64,000 nt of DNA, taken from contig NZ_NSGE01000010.1 in NCBI RefSeq assembly GCF_002294985.1, forward strand, positions 124,001 to 188,000, in the 5' to 3' direction. The position numbers were made by a program, and so were the translations under genes. The DNA comes from Mesorhizobium sp. WSM3862 (GTDB lineage: Bacteria > Pseudomonadota > Alphaproteobacteria > Rhizobiales > Rhizobiaceae). Below the pieces are notes generated by a model. That model saw nothing but the letters and a program-made list of their open reading frames with translations. It did no database searches and was not told where the DNA came from. This document shows, piece by piece, positions 38,462 through 47,410 of this stretch. Position 1 is the stretch's first letter, and the number at the start of each line of letters is the position of its first letter.

Positions 38462-39133
38462 ATGAACGAATTCCCTTTAACCTTCAGCGTGTTGGCGCTC
38501 GCTCACGGTCTTCTGATTACCATTATTGTCACCATTGGGGCTTCTCTGGTGGCAGTAGCGCTGGGGCTTATCGCAGGTCTAATTCGGGTCTCCTCCCTTT
38601 GGCCCCTGCGATGGTTAGCCGTTGCCTATATCGAATTCTTTCGCGGGACTTCGCTGCTTGTGCAGGTCTACTTGTTGTTCTTTGTTCTGCCATTCTTTGG
38701 CGTAGCCCTGTCCCCGTGGGCAGTTGCCATCTTTGGCATTGGGATGAATTATTCCGCCTATCTAGCCGAGGTGGTGCGCGCTGCAATCCAGGCTGTCGAC
38801 CGCGGCCAGTACGAAGCTAGTATCGCCCTCAACTTCCCGCGGCTCACCATGATGCGCCGCATCGTGGCGCCGCAGGCGATCCGAAGTATGCTGCCGCCGT
38901 CGGGCAACCTGCTTATCGAGCTGCTTAAGTCGACCTCGCTTGTATTTTTCATCACTATCACCGAGTTCACCACCGCATCGAAGCTGGCAGCAGACGCCAC
39001 CGGCAACTATCTGCTGTTCTTCGCGGTGGCGCTGTTTGGCTACTACTTCCTCGCCCGTGCCTTGATCACTCCCCTGGTGCGAGGGCTGGAGCGCCGGCTC
39101 TCAAGTGGCTTCGTGCGGGAGGCGCTGGCATGA
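38462..39133 (+). CDS. ehuC: Polar amino-acid/ectoine ABC permease (EhuC-like)
   Basis: A 223-residue inner-membrane permease of the HisM/EhuC type. Several hydrophobic helices are visible (LAHGLLITIIVTIGASLVAV at the N-terminus). The EAA loop that contacts the ATPase is at about residues 120-140 (EASIALNFPRLTMMRRIVAP), and YIEFFRGTSLLVQVYLLFF is the family signature. It follows the binding protein by 80 bp and overlaps the next permease by four bases (ATGA), so the two are translationally coupled and should form the heterodimeric channel. No defects seen. Confidence 0.92.
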   Translation: MNEFPLTFSVLALAHGLLITIIVTIGASLVAVALGLIAGLIRVSSLWPLRWLAVAYIEFFRGTSLLVQVYLLFFVLPFFGVALSPWAVAIFGIGMNYSAYLAEVVRAAIQAVDRGQYEASIALNFPRLTMMRRIVAPQAIRSMLPPSGNLLIELLKSTSLVFFITITEFTTASKLAADATGNYLLFFAVALFGYYFLARALITPLVRGLERRLSSGFVREALA

Positions 39134-39798
39134 GTATTTGGGATTGGTCTTACGTCTGGGAAGCGTGGCCGTACCTTTATCGCGGCGCGATCGTTACGAT
39201 TCAGGCCACCGTGCTCAGCTTCGTGATCGCAGTGGTGCTAGGCCTGATCGTGGCGCTGATCCGTCAGTCGCCGAACCGCTATGTTTCCACGACCATGACG
39301 GAGCTCGTGGAGTTCATCCGCTCCACGCCTCTGCTGCTGCAGGTGTTCTTCGTCTATTTCGTCGGACCGCAATTCGGGATCCTCATCCCCGCCTGGACTG
39401 CCGGCATCGGAATGCTCGGCATCCACTACGCTGCTTATTGCTCAGAGGTGTTTCGCGCCGGCATCCTGGCGGTTGAAGAAGGCCAGTGGGAGGCCTGCAC
39501 GGCACTTAATCTGTCGCGAATGCGAACTTGGCGCACCATCATTCTGCCGCAGGCGATCCCTCCCATCGTGCCTGCTTTGGGCAACTACTTTGTCGGAATG
39601 TTCAAGGAAACGCCCATCCTGGCGGCCATCGCGATCCTGGAGATGTTGCAGCAGGCGAAGATTTTCGGCGCCAATAACTACCGCTACACCGAGGCCATCG
39701 TCATGGTCGGCTTCTTCTTTCTCGTATTCAGCCTGGTCGCTTCCGCAATCGTGCAGTCGGTGAGCATCTGGCTCAATCGCCGTTATCGGCTGCAATAG
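39130..39798 (+). CDS. ehuD: Polar amino-acid/ectoine ABC permease (EhuD-like)
   Basis: A 222-residue partner permease. It has the same five-helix layout, EFIRSTPLLLQVFFVYFVGP as the family signature and the EAA loop EACTALNLSRMRTWRTIILP. Its start codon overlaps the stop of the first permease. GGAGG just after its stop serves the ATPase gene 10 bp downstream. Together with EhuC it makes the transmembrane pore of the importer. Confidence 0.92.
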   Translation: MSIWDWSYVWEAWPYLYRGAIVTIQATVLSFVIAVVLGLIVALIRQSPNRYVSTTMTELVEFIRSTPLLLQVFFVYFVGPQFGILIPAWTAGIGMLGIHYAAYCSEVFRAGILAVEEGQWEACTALNLSRMRTWRTIILPQAIPPIVPALGNYFVGMFKETPILAAIAILEMLQQAKIFGANNYRYTEAIVMVGFFFLVFSLVASAIVQSVSIWLNRRYRLQ

Positions 39799-39808
39799 GA
39801 GGTGCGTC

Positions 39809-40681
39809 ATGAACGAACCCATGCTCCGCTTCGAGAACGCCGCAAAAGGTGATGAGGGGCTGACCGTGCTGGACAAACCTGACACAGCGTGCAACGACAA
39901 AGTCATGAACGAACCCATGGTCCGCTTCGAAAACGTTACAAAACGCTATGGCTCGCTAACCGTTCTCGACGAGCTTAATCTCGACATCGCGCGTAACGAG
40001 AAGGTTTGCATTATCGGGCCTTCCGGCTCTGGCAAGACCACGGTCTTGCGTATGCTCATGACGTTGGAACAAATCCAGGGAGGAGTGATTTGGGTCGATG
40101 GAGAGCCGCTCACGCATATGCAGGAGAATGGCCAGATGGTCCCGGCGAATGACCGGCATCTCAGGCGTGTCCGCAGCAAGATCGGCATGGTCTTTCAGCA
40201 CTTCAATCTCTTTCCCCATATGACGGCGTTGCAAAACTGCATGGAGGCTCCGGTTTCCGTGCTCGGGCTGCCGAAGAAGGAGGCGGAGGCGCGGGCCTCC
40301 GAACTGCTTGATATGGTGGGGCTCGGCGACAAACGAAATCACTTTCCGATCCAGCTTTCCGGCGGGCAGAAGCAGCGCGTGGCGATCGCTCGTGCGCTTG
40401 CCATGCGCCCCAAGGTGATGCTGTTCGACGAGGTGACTTCGGCACTCGACCCAGAGCTGATCGGGGAGGTACTCAATGTCATCCGCAAGCTTGGTGCCGA
40501 GCATGACCTCACCATGCTGATGGTCACGCACCAGATGGGCTTTGCCAAGGAGTTTTCAGACCGCGTCTGTTTCTTCTACGGAGGTAAGATCGTCGAGCAG
40601 GGCCCGCCCGACCAGCTCTTGGGTAACCCGCAGAACGAGCGGACGCGTCAGTTCCTCAGCGCCGTGCTGGAGGCGAGATAG
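39809..40681 (+). CDS. ehuA: Polar amino-acid/ectoine ABC ATPase (EhuA-like) with duplicated N-terminus
   Basis: A 290-residue ABC ATPase. Walker A GPSGSGKTT (about residues 70-78), signature LSGGQKQR, Walker B VMLFDEVTSALDPE and the switch histidine in VTHQMG are all intact. The first 32 residues are a degenerate tandem copy of the next 34: MNEPMLRFENAAKG and LTVLDKPDT repeat MNEPMVRFENVTKR and LTVLDELNL. The first ATG has the strong AGGAGG; the second ATG (39905) has no good site. The protein may therefore carry an extra N-terminal segment, or reinitiate. It completes the ehuBCDA-type operon. Confidence 0.9.
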   Translation: MNEPMLRFENAAKGDEGLTVLDKPDTACNDKVMNEPMVRFENVTKRYGSLTVLDELNLDIARNEKVCIIGPSGSGKTTVLRMLMTLEQIQGGVIWVDGEPLTHMQENGQMVPANDRHLRRVRSKIGMVFQHFNLFPHMTALQNCMEAPVSVLGLPKKEAEARASELLDMVGLGDKRNHFPIQLSGGQKQRVAIARALAMRPKVMLFDEVTSALDPELIGEVLNVIRKLGAEHDLTMLMVTHQMGFAKEFSDRVCFFYGGKIVEQGPPDQLLGNPQNERTRQFLSAVLEAR

Positions 40682-40850
40682 GGAGCGCCGCCTACTCTTA
40701 GTGCTGGTGGTCAGTAAAGCCGACATTGGTGAAAGTATTATACTATCAGTATGAGGCCTGCCATGTCATCCGTCCTCTGACGCTCCGTTGTTTCACACAT
40801 CTCGCACTCTTTCGCGGAAGTCGGTGTAGACCCTGCTCGGGAGCAGCTAA

Positions 40851-41357
40851 AGTGCCCGATTCGACTGACCTACGTCCCTGGGAGTGGCCTGAAAGCCATT
40901 GGCGCGGGCGCGTCAACAAAGTCCGAGCATCCGAACACCATCATGGGACTATTCAGACGCCACTCTCCAGATCATACGTGAGATGGGATTGACCTACGAC
41001 ACATCCTTAATGGCCGATGATAGCTGCTATGAGCTACTGGAAAACGAGGAACCAACAGGAACCATTGAGATACCTGTAGAATGGATTCGCGACGATGCGA
41101 CGTATCTGTGGATGAGTCCGGACGGGTCGTTGCGTCCAAATCTATCGCTTGACGACGTGCTGTCTGTGTTCATCCGGGAGTTTGAAGGGGCATATCAGGA
41201 CGCCGAGTTATTCCAGCTAACTCTGCATCCACACGTGGTGGGATATCGCTCGAGGATCTGGATCGTGGAAGAACTCATTCGATGCGCTAAAGCAAAGGGC
41301 GACGTTTGGTTCGCCACACATCAGCAGGTCGCGGAGCGTGCGGCCTCGTGCCTGTGA
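40851..41357 (+). pseudogene. Polysaccharide deacetylase family protein, internally deleted
   Basis: The C-terminal part IRTPSWDYSDATLQIIREMG, YDTSLMADDSCYELLENEEP, EIPVEWIRDDATYLWMSPDG and FQLTLHPHVVGYRSRIWI is typical of PuuE/PgdA-like deacetylases. Upstream, WEWPESHWRGRVNKVRA in another frame resembles the N-terminus. The whole segment with the NodB-type metal and catalytic motifs between them is gone. It is a remnant even though its last 150 codons are open. Confidence 0.75.
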
Positions 41358-41907
41358 ACGCAAGCCACCACCGAATAGCCAGGTGCAGCACGTAAAAGAA
41401 CAAGATCACGGAATCCAGAACGCCATTGCTCAGCAACGGAAAGCCTGAAGGATGCTTCTCTCAAAACGATGACGCCCGGCCAAGCGATGTGCGCTGGCCT
41501 ACGCCTCAATTCAGGTTCCGATGGCAGCCCGAAAAGACCGGTCCTTATCCTCGGATGTGTGGCATCCGATGTGCGCGCCATGCGCTTTGAGCGATCTAAT
41601 CTAACGACACGGCCATAAGCGGCAACGCCAACAGTAAAATTGTCCGCTTGCCGCCTTCTCGATCGTCGCGCAAAAGGTAGCCGGCCACGTTTAGCAGCGG
41701 GGTGCATACCTTCGGCGGCGATCTGGTCAATTATGCAGAATAACATCGCCTGCCGTCCCAAGTAGCACGATCTAGACGCGGATTGTCCCCTAAGCTGTCG
41801 CACGAAAGAATTGCGATCACCGGTGCGGCAGCAGCCTCCGGCGCGCAATCTGCCTGGACGATGGACATAACTTGGCGCGACACGCCTCAATGGAAACAAG
41901 GACGCAT
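41358..41907. other. No gene recognised
   Basis: Short frames only between the deacetylase remnant and the flavoprotein. The right end holds ACAAGGA, the ribosome binding site, which is conserved before the second copy of the flavoprotein at 62.9 kb. Confidence 0.45.
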
Positions 41908-44382
41908 ATGATCACCAGCTCGCCCATTCGCCCTCGTGAACTGTCCATTCGCCATCATGATGTCGTCATCATCGGTGGAGGAATTGCCGGGTCCAGTCTC
42001 GCCTTTCACTTGGCGAAAAACGGCAAGACAGATGTTGCGGTGCTGGAGCGCCACACCCTAACGTCCGGCACAACGTGGCACGCCGCAGGTCTGATTACGC
42101 AGACGCGCAGCACGCATACGATGACCGAGATGGCGAAATACACTGCGGAGCTTTACTCCTCGCTCGAAGCGGAGACGGGGCAGGCGACGGGCTTCAAGCG
42201 GAACGGTACGCTTGGCGTGGCCAGAACCAAAGAGCGCCTTTGCGAAACTGTGCGCACTGCATCAATTGCCAAGAGTTGCGGACTTGAGGCCCATATGATT
42301 TCGCCAAGCGAGGCGAAGAGGCTCTATCCAGCACTCAACCAGTCCCTCATTGAAGGTGCAGTGTTCCTCCCCGGCGACGGCCAAACCAACCCGGTCGACA
42401 CATGCGTTGCGTTGGCGATGGGGGCCAAGCAAAAGGGCGTGAAGATCTTCGAGAATTCCGAAGTCCATGACCTCTGGCGAACTCCGGATGGCTATTATCA
42501 GGTTCGAACCGGCGAAGGTGTCATAGAAGCTGAAATCCTCGTGCTTGCCTGCGGGCTTTGGACTCGCGATCTTGCGTTCAAGTTGAGTGCGCGCGTTCCC
42601 TTGTATGCGGCAGAGCATTTCTATGTTTTCACCGAACCCATGGATTTTGTGACCCCGACCTTGCCTGTGCTGCGCGATACCGATGGCTATGTATATCTGA
42701 AGGAAGACGCGGGGAAGTTGCTTGTTGGCGCGCTCGAGCCTTGGGGGAAACCGCTTCCAATGGAAAAGCTCCCGAAAGACACTCCTTTCATAGAGCTTCC
42801 GGAAGACTGGAACCAGTTCGAGTTGCCAATGACCAAGGCCATCGAGATCGTTCCTGAACTGGCAAATACCGGTATCGCCAAGTTCTTCAACGGCCCCGAG
42901 AGTTTCACGCCCGACCTTCTGTTTATGATTGGGGAAGTCCCAGGGATGAAAAACCTGTTCATCTCAGCGGGTTACAATTCTGGGGGCATTGAGGCTGCCG
43001 CCGGAGCAGGGCGAGCACTGGCAGAATGGATCATCGCTGGCCAGCCCCAGATGGATGTCACTTCCGTGGATGTCGCCCGGTTTCATCCCTTCCAGATCAA
43101 TAAGCGTTATTTGCACGATCGCACAGCCGAAGTGATGGGCCTGCATTACAAGATACACTGGCCGGCTTACCAGGCTGAGACGTCCCGAGGGGTTCGCAAA
43201 AGCCCGCTTCACGACCGTTGGGCGAGGCTTGGCGCCAGCTTTGGCGAAGGCATGGGCTGGGAGCGTCCCATTTGGTTCGCGGGAGAAGGAGAGCCGACGA
43301 AGAACGTCTATTCCTACGACGAGCCGAACTGGTTCAAATATACTAGTCAGGAGTGCAAGGCCGCCCGTAACGGAGCCATCCTGGTAGACCAAAGCTCATT
43401 CGGCAAGCATTTGGTGCAGGGTCGCGATGCATGCCGCTTCCTGCAGTGGCTTTGCGCCGGCAATGTGGATGTACCGGTCGGGAAGCTGGTCTATACCCAC
43501 ATGCTCAATGAAAAAGGCGGTATCGAAACAGACATCACAGTAAACCGCTTGTCAAAAACAGAGTTCCTCATCATTTCATCGTCCACTGTCCACCCGCGGG
43601 ATAAAGCCTGGATTGCGCGGCACATCACAGACGAATGGAATGTCACACTAACAGACGTCACCTCGGCCTATGCGGTTTTGTCATTGCAGGGCCCGAAATC
43701 TCGCGACGTCTTGTCCCAAGTTACCGACGCAGATCTTGGAAATGCTGCATTCCCATTTGCTACCAGTCAGGAAATCGATATCGGATATGCGCGCGTTATA
43801 GCCAATAGGCTGACGTTCATCGGAGAGCTGGGCTGGGAACTGCATATCCCAACCGAGATGGCCCAGCACGTCTTTGATGTCATTTGGGAGGCGGGGCAGG
43901 CTTACGGACTGAAGCCTGCTGGGTACCATGCGCTCGAATATCTGCGATGCGAGCGCGCTTATCGAGAATACCAGCTCGATCTTACGCCACTCGATACGCT
44001 GCTTGAGGCGGGTCTAGGATTTACGATTGACTGGAATAAGGACGGAGGTTTTATCGGGAGAGAGGCGTTACTTTCCCAGAAAAATTCAGGTCCGCTCGAA
44101 AAGCGATTGGTGTCGTTCAAGCTTCGCGATCCAAATCCTGTTCTTTTCCACGAAGAACCCATTCGGCGTAACGGCGAGATTGTCGGGTATATTTCCTCAG
44201 GAGCAAAGAGCTTCACTCTGGGCCCGTCAGTGGGACTGGGATATGTGAACCACTCCGCAGGGGTCACGAAGGAGCTGATTGAAAGCAGTCGGTGGGAAAT
44301 CGAAATTGCTGGCAAACTCTACGAAGCGGACGCGTCGCTTCGGGCGTTTTTCGATCCAAACGGGGAGAGGCTTGGGCGATAG
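41908..44382 (+). CDS. Dimethylglycine/sarcosine dehydrogenase-like flavoprotein with GcvT domain (copy 1)
   Basis: An 824-residue two-domain enzyme. Residues about 18-400 are a DAO-type FAD domain (VVIIGGGIAGSSLAFHLAKN) with H58 in SGTTWHAAG at the position of the covalently flavinylated histidine of DMGDH. Residues about 440-815 are a GcvT/aminomethyltransferase folate domain (YAVLSLQGPKSRDVL, YHALEYLRCERAYREY, SGAKSFTLGPSVGLGY). Such enzymes demethylate N-methyl amino acids, pass the one-carbon unit to tetrahydrofolate and reduce ETF. The intact etfBA at 28-30 kb and the purU remnant fit this chemistry. ATG 41908 has ACAAGGA, shared with the second copy. The exact substrate is not defined. 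Confidence 0.88.
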   Translation: MITSSPIRPRELSIRHHDVVIIGGGIAGSSLAFHLAKNGKTDVAVLERHTLTSGTTWHAAGLITQTRSTHTMTEMAKYTAELYSSLEAETGQATGFKRNGTLGVARTKERLCETVRTASIAKSCGLEAHMISPSEAKRLYPALNQSLIEGAVFLPGDGQTNPVDTCVALAMGAKQKGVKIFENSEVHDLWRTPDGYYQVRTGEGVIEAEILVLACGLWTRDLAFKLSARVPLYAAEHFYVFTEPMDFVTPTLPVLRDTDGYVYLKEDAGKLLVGALEPWGKPLPMEKLPKDTPFIELPEDWNQFELPMTKAIEIVPELANTGIAKFFNGPESFTPDLLFMIGEVPGMKNLFISAGYNSGGIEAAAGAGRALAEWIIAGQPQMDVTSVDVARFHPFQINKRYLHDRTAEVMGLHYKIHWPAYQAETSRGVRKSPLHDRWARLGASFGEGMGWERPIWFAGEGEPTKNVYSYDEPNWFKYTSQECKAARNGAILVDQSSFGKHLVQGRDACRFLQWLCAGNVDVPVGKLVYTHMLNEKGGIETDITVNRLSKTEFLIISSSTVHPRDKAWIARHITDEWNVTLTDVTSAYAVLSLQGPKSRDVLSQVTDADLGNAAFPFATSQEIDIGYARVIANRLTFIGELGWELHIPTEMAQHVFDVIWEAGQAYGLKPAGYHALEYLRCERAYREYQLDLTPLDTLLEAGLGFTIDWNKDGGFIGREALLSQKNSGPLEKRLVSFKLRDPNPVLFHEEPIRRNGEIVGYISSGAKSFTLGPSVGLGYVNHSAGVTKELIESSRWEIEIAGKLYEADASLRAFFDPNGERLGR

Positions 44383-44830
44383 GTTAGTGCCCTGTGCTGA
44401 TCGGGCGAGAACGGTTGCGTCCGGCGGAAACAGGATATTGATCTCATGCGCGGATGCCGTGAGCCCAGGTAGGCCGGCGACCTTGCTGCACGCGAAGTGC
44501 TGGGTGACTTTGCGGCCGCACGGTTGCGGGACTTGGCGCGGACAGCGGGGGTTCGAGTGTAGGCGGTCGCGACGGCTACGACCCAAGCACATCGAGCGCT
44601 GCGCTCGATGTGCTCTTGGCGCGACGACCGTCAGTGGAGCAGTCCGATTTAGCCAGTTTGGAAGCGCAAGCCGCGTTGCTCAGTGTCGCAGCGGTTATCC
44701 AGAACTGAGCCGCTATAAGCCCATTTCCTGCGCTGAAGGCGTCAATACGTCGAAACAGTCGTTCTATCGCTGCTACACTGTATTCAGGGGCCATCTGGCC
44801 TGCCCGGTTCGAATTCCTGAGGAGCTTGCA
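44383..44830. other. Intergenic, no gene recognised
   Basis: The reading frame of the next gene stays open through this stretch, but its translation has no similarity to the family and lacks a good start. TGAGGAG at 44817-44823 fixes the start at 44831. Confidence 0.45.
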
Positions 44831-46597
44831 ATGAGTTTGACCCGACCCATGACTCGTTTGCCAGAACCGCCCGTCATTCTGCGGCGGAGGGTCCCGCCTC
44901 AAACTGAGGAATTCCTGCCCGGCGTTCATCCTTCACTAACGTCGGGATACCGCTATGTCGCGTTCCCGGCGACCGGTCGAGAAGCCGTACCGTACTTCGC
45001 GGGCTATATGGCGGCTGTCAGCGTTGCCCCTGGAGAGGAACTCGCGGTGCACGTGGCAACGCGGTCTTTGGAACGCTGTTATGTCGACATCTATCGCGTG
45101 ACGGGGTGCGAGGATGCGCATCTTCATCCGAGGCTTTCCCTCGTTCATCGCTTTGGCCCCGTCGAACCACACCGTCTGCCGCAGTCGGCGGGGGGGCGCC
45201 TCCTAGGCCCTGGTGACGCCGACTCCGAAGGATGCCGCTGGCCGAAGGTGAAGCTCCTCGACAGCGTTCCTGATGAGTGGCCTAGCGGCGTGTACGTGGC
45301 TCAGTTCTGCGCGGACGAAACGCCACGGGAGCACGCCGCCGATCGGGCAGGCGAAGATGCGCTGTTCATCGTCCGGCGCGGCAGCGGCCGCGCAGGGGCG
45401 CAGATACTCTGTCAAGTTAACGTTGCAACCTGGCTCGCCTACCACATCTGGCACAACCGAAGCTTGTACCATGGGCGGTCGGATGATGGCCAGTACTGGG
45501 AAGAACTGAGGAATTCAAAGGCATCGGTTCATCGGCCAGGTCTCGGCCTATGTTACCCGAACGGAAACATTCTGGGTCCGTACCCCCCGAAATCAGGGCA
45601 CACGTCTGCCTTCATCGACTGGTTGGGACGCGAAGGAATTTCCGTCGACTTTTGCTCGGGCCTGGACATATCTAACGGGCATGCAAACCTTTCTGATTAC
45701 TCTGCTCTCGTCACGATTGGCCATGACGAGTACTGGACAGGAAAACAGCTTGACGCCGTCCGCGCCTTCCGGGATTCCGGTGGCGCCACCATTTTTCTTG
45801 GTGGCAATCTTGCCTGCTATCTTGTCCGGGAGACTTCGGACGGTACTGCAATCGAGTGCTATAAGGCCTCGGGCGATCACGCTGACAGCGAGCATGGCGA
45901 CGGCGGGGAATCGCTTGATCCGCTACACGCCGCAACACCGAACCCTTTGATTACTGGGTTCACTTGGCATCTGCGGCCAGAGTCAACGACAACCACGACC
46001 GGCGTATACAATTACACGCGTCGACCTGGAGCGCCGCAGGAGGTACTGACCGGCGGAATTTTTTGGTATTGGGAGCTCTTCGGTGGGCCATCGCGCCCCA
46101 AATGCGGCTTTACCGTGTGCGATCCCGAGCATTGGGTTTTCGCAGGTGCAGAGGTCGAGGACGGAGACACCTTCGGTGCAGAAATAAAGCTCCTTGGGCA
46201 TGAGGCGGATGGTCTCGAAGTCGAGTCTGATGCCCAGCGTCCAAAACTCACATTCGCCGACGGAGCACTACCAGGAACTCGCTTGCTCGCCCTCGCCGAT
46301 TGTCGGCGTTGGGGTGAGTGGGACTTTAGCGGCTGGCCAGCGGCTCACAAGCAAACTTCGGGCCCGCGTGAAACGCTTGGAAGCCTGGGTGGGTTCGTCA
46401 CAATGGTTGTCCACGAAGAGCCCGGCAAAGGCATACTGTTCAATGCTCCGACAGCGGACTGGGTGTTTGGACTTGTGGAGTCGATTGACTGGACCGCGAC
46501 GCGCAGCCTCGAGCCTCCAGTTTTGCCGGCAGACCCCGTAGTCGAGCAGGTTACCCGAAATGTCTTGCTCCGCTGCAGCACTCGACAAGCTGGCTGA
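44831..46597 (+). CDS. N,N-dimethylformamidase large-subunit-like protein
   Basis: A 588-residue protein of the N,N-dimethylformamidase beta-subunit family (DmfA2-like C-terminal domain). Landmarks are WLAYHIWHNRSLYHGR, the iron/active-site region YSALVTIGHDEYWTGKQLDA, FLGGNLACYLVRE and the C-terminal GKGILFNAPTADWVFGL. The characterised enzyme splits dimethylformamide into dimethylamine and formate and needs a small alpha subunit of about 130 residues. No such gene is adjacent or elsewhere in this window. It might act on another N-substituted amide. It lies just after the DMGDH-like gene, an apt partner for N-methyl compounds. Start ATG 44831 has TGAGGAG. Confidence 0.75.
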   Translation: MSLTRPMTRLPEPPVILRRRVPPQTEEFLPGVHPSLTSGYRYVAFPATGREAVPYFAGYMAAVSVAPGEELAVHVATRSLERCYVDIYRVTGCEDAHLHPRLSLVHRFGPVEPHRLPQSAGGRLLGPGDADSEGCRWPKVKLLDSVPDEWPSGVYVAQFCADETPREHAADRAGEDALFIVRRGSGRAGAQILCQVNVATWLAYHIWHNRSLYHGRSDDGQYWEELRNSKASVHRPGLGLCYPNGNILGPYPPKSGHTSAFIDWLGREGISVDFCSGLDISNGHANLSDYSALVTIGHDEYWTGKQLDAVRAFRDSGGATIFLGGNLACYLVRETSDGTAIECYKASGDHADSEHGDGGESLDPLHAATPNPLITGFTWHLRPESTTTTTGVYNYTRRPGAPQEVLTGGIFWYWELFGGPSRPKCGFTVCDPEHWVFAGAEVEDGDTFGAEIKLLGHEADGLEVESDAQRPKLTFADGALPGTRLLALADCRRWGEWDFSGWPAAHKQTSGPRETLGSLGGFVTMVVHEEPGKGILFNAPTADWVFGLVESIDWTATRSLEPPVLPADPVVEQVTRNVLLRCSTRQAG

Positions 46598-47410
46598 TTG
46601 CCGGTCCTGGCCCTAGCATCAATAACCCGAGTCATGTGTTCGCCGACAATGTAATGCCGAGGAGCGCATCTCGAGCGCGCCCGTACTCAACGCGCTGGCC
46701 GCAAATTTCGGTATCAGCCAGGTAGCCAATTGCGCCCCACGACATCGCAGGTTGCTGCCCATGCCCTACATGTGTGATGCGCCCGGCTATGCAGGCGTGT
46801 GCAGGCCGTCTCTTCCCTGGCAGACGGTTGAGTTTGCAAATGCTTACGGGACGGTTGCGACAATTGGATTGAAAGCTGCCGTGCGATCGTTGCGCCGTTG
46901 CGCCGCCGACGCGTGCCTCCCCGAAGCCCGCCACATCTCGCCGCACCGCACCCATTCGCACTGTCGCGCAACGACGACCCCCGACATTCTTGGCTGGCAA
47001 AAGCCTAGCTGTTTGAGATGCGCGCGAATCTCGCGCGCCAGAAAACAATGTCTGAAAGGAGTTCGGCGACACGGTTTTGGGTGGGCACCGGAACTTCCGT
47101 ACTCGGGTAACGCTCCGTCGCGACGCCCTCGAGGCAACATGGAACACGTATTCCCCCCGCGTCAGCACAGCGGCAGGTCCAGAGCATCCCTCGATAGTCC
47201 GGGCCTGGCGTCAGGGAACGGTGAGCGAAATCGCAAGCTGACCAGAACATCCAGTTGCGGGCAACTATGACTATTCCGGCCACCCTTCTGCACCTCGGCA
47301 AGTCCAGGCGCAGCGGGCCCGTGAACCAGATAATTGCCCTGCGCCCACTGAGCGCCTCCCCGCCCTCGTCGAGGTGGCGCTCAGCCCATTTGCAAATCCC
47401 GCTTGGGCTT
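46598..47410. other. No gene recognised
   Basis: A 178-residue minus-strand frame (46632-47168) and overlapping frames were read, but none shows a family motif. Convergent gene ends flank it. No T-tailed hairpin was found. Confidence 0.4.

Noticed and set aside
46632..47168. A 178-residue minus-strand frame as a hypothetical gene
   Set aside because: No family motif, no good ribosome binding site, and equally long competing frames on the other strand.
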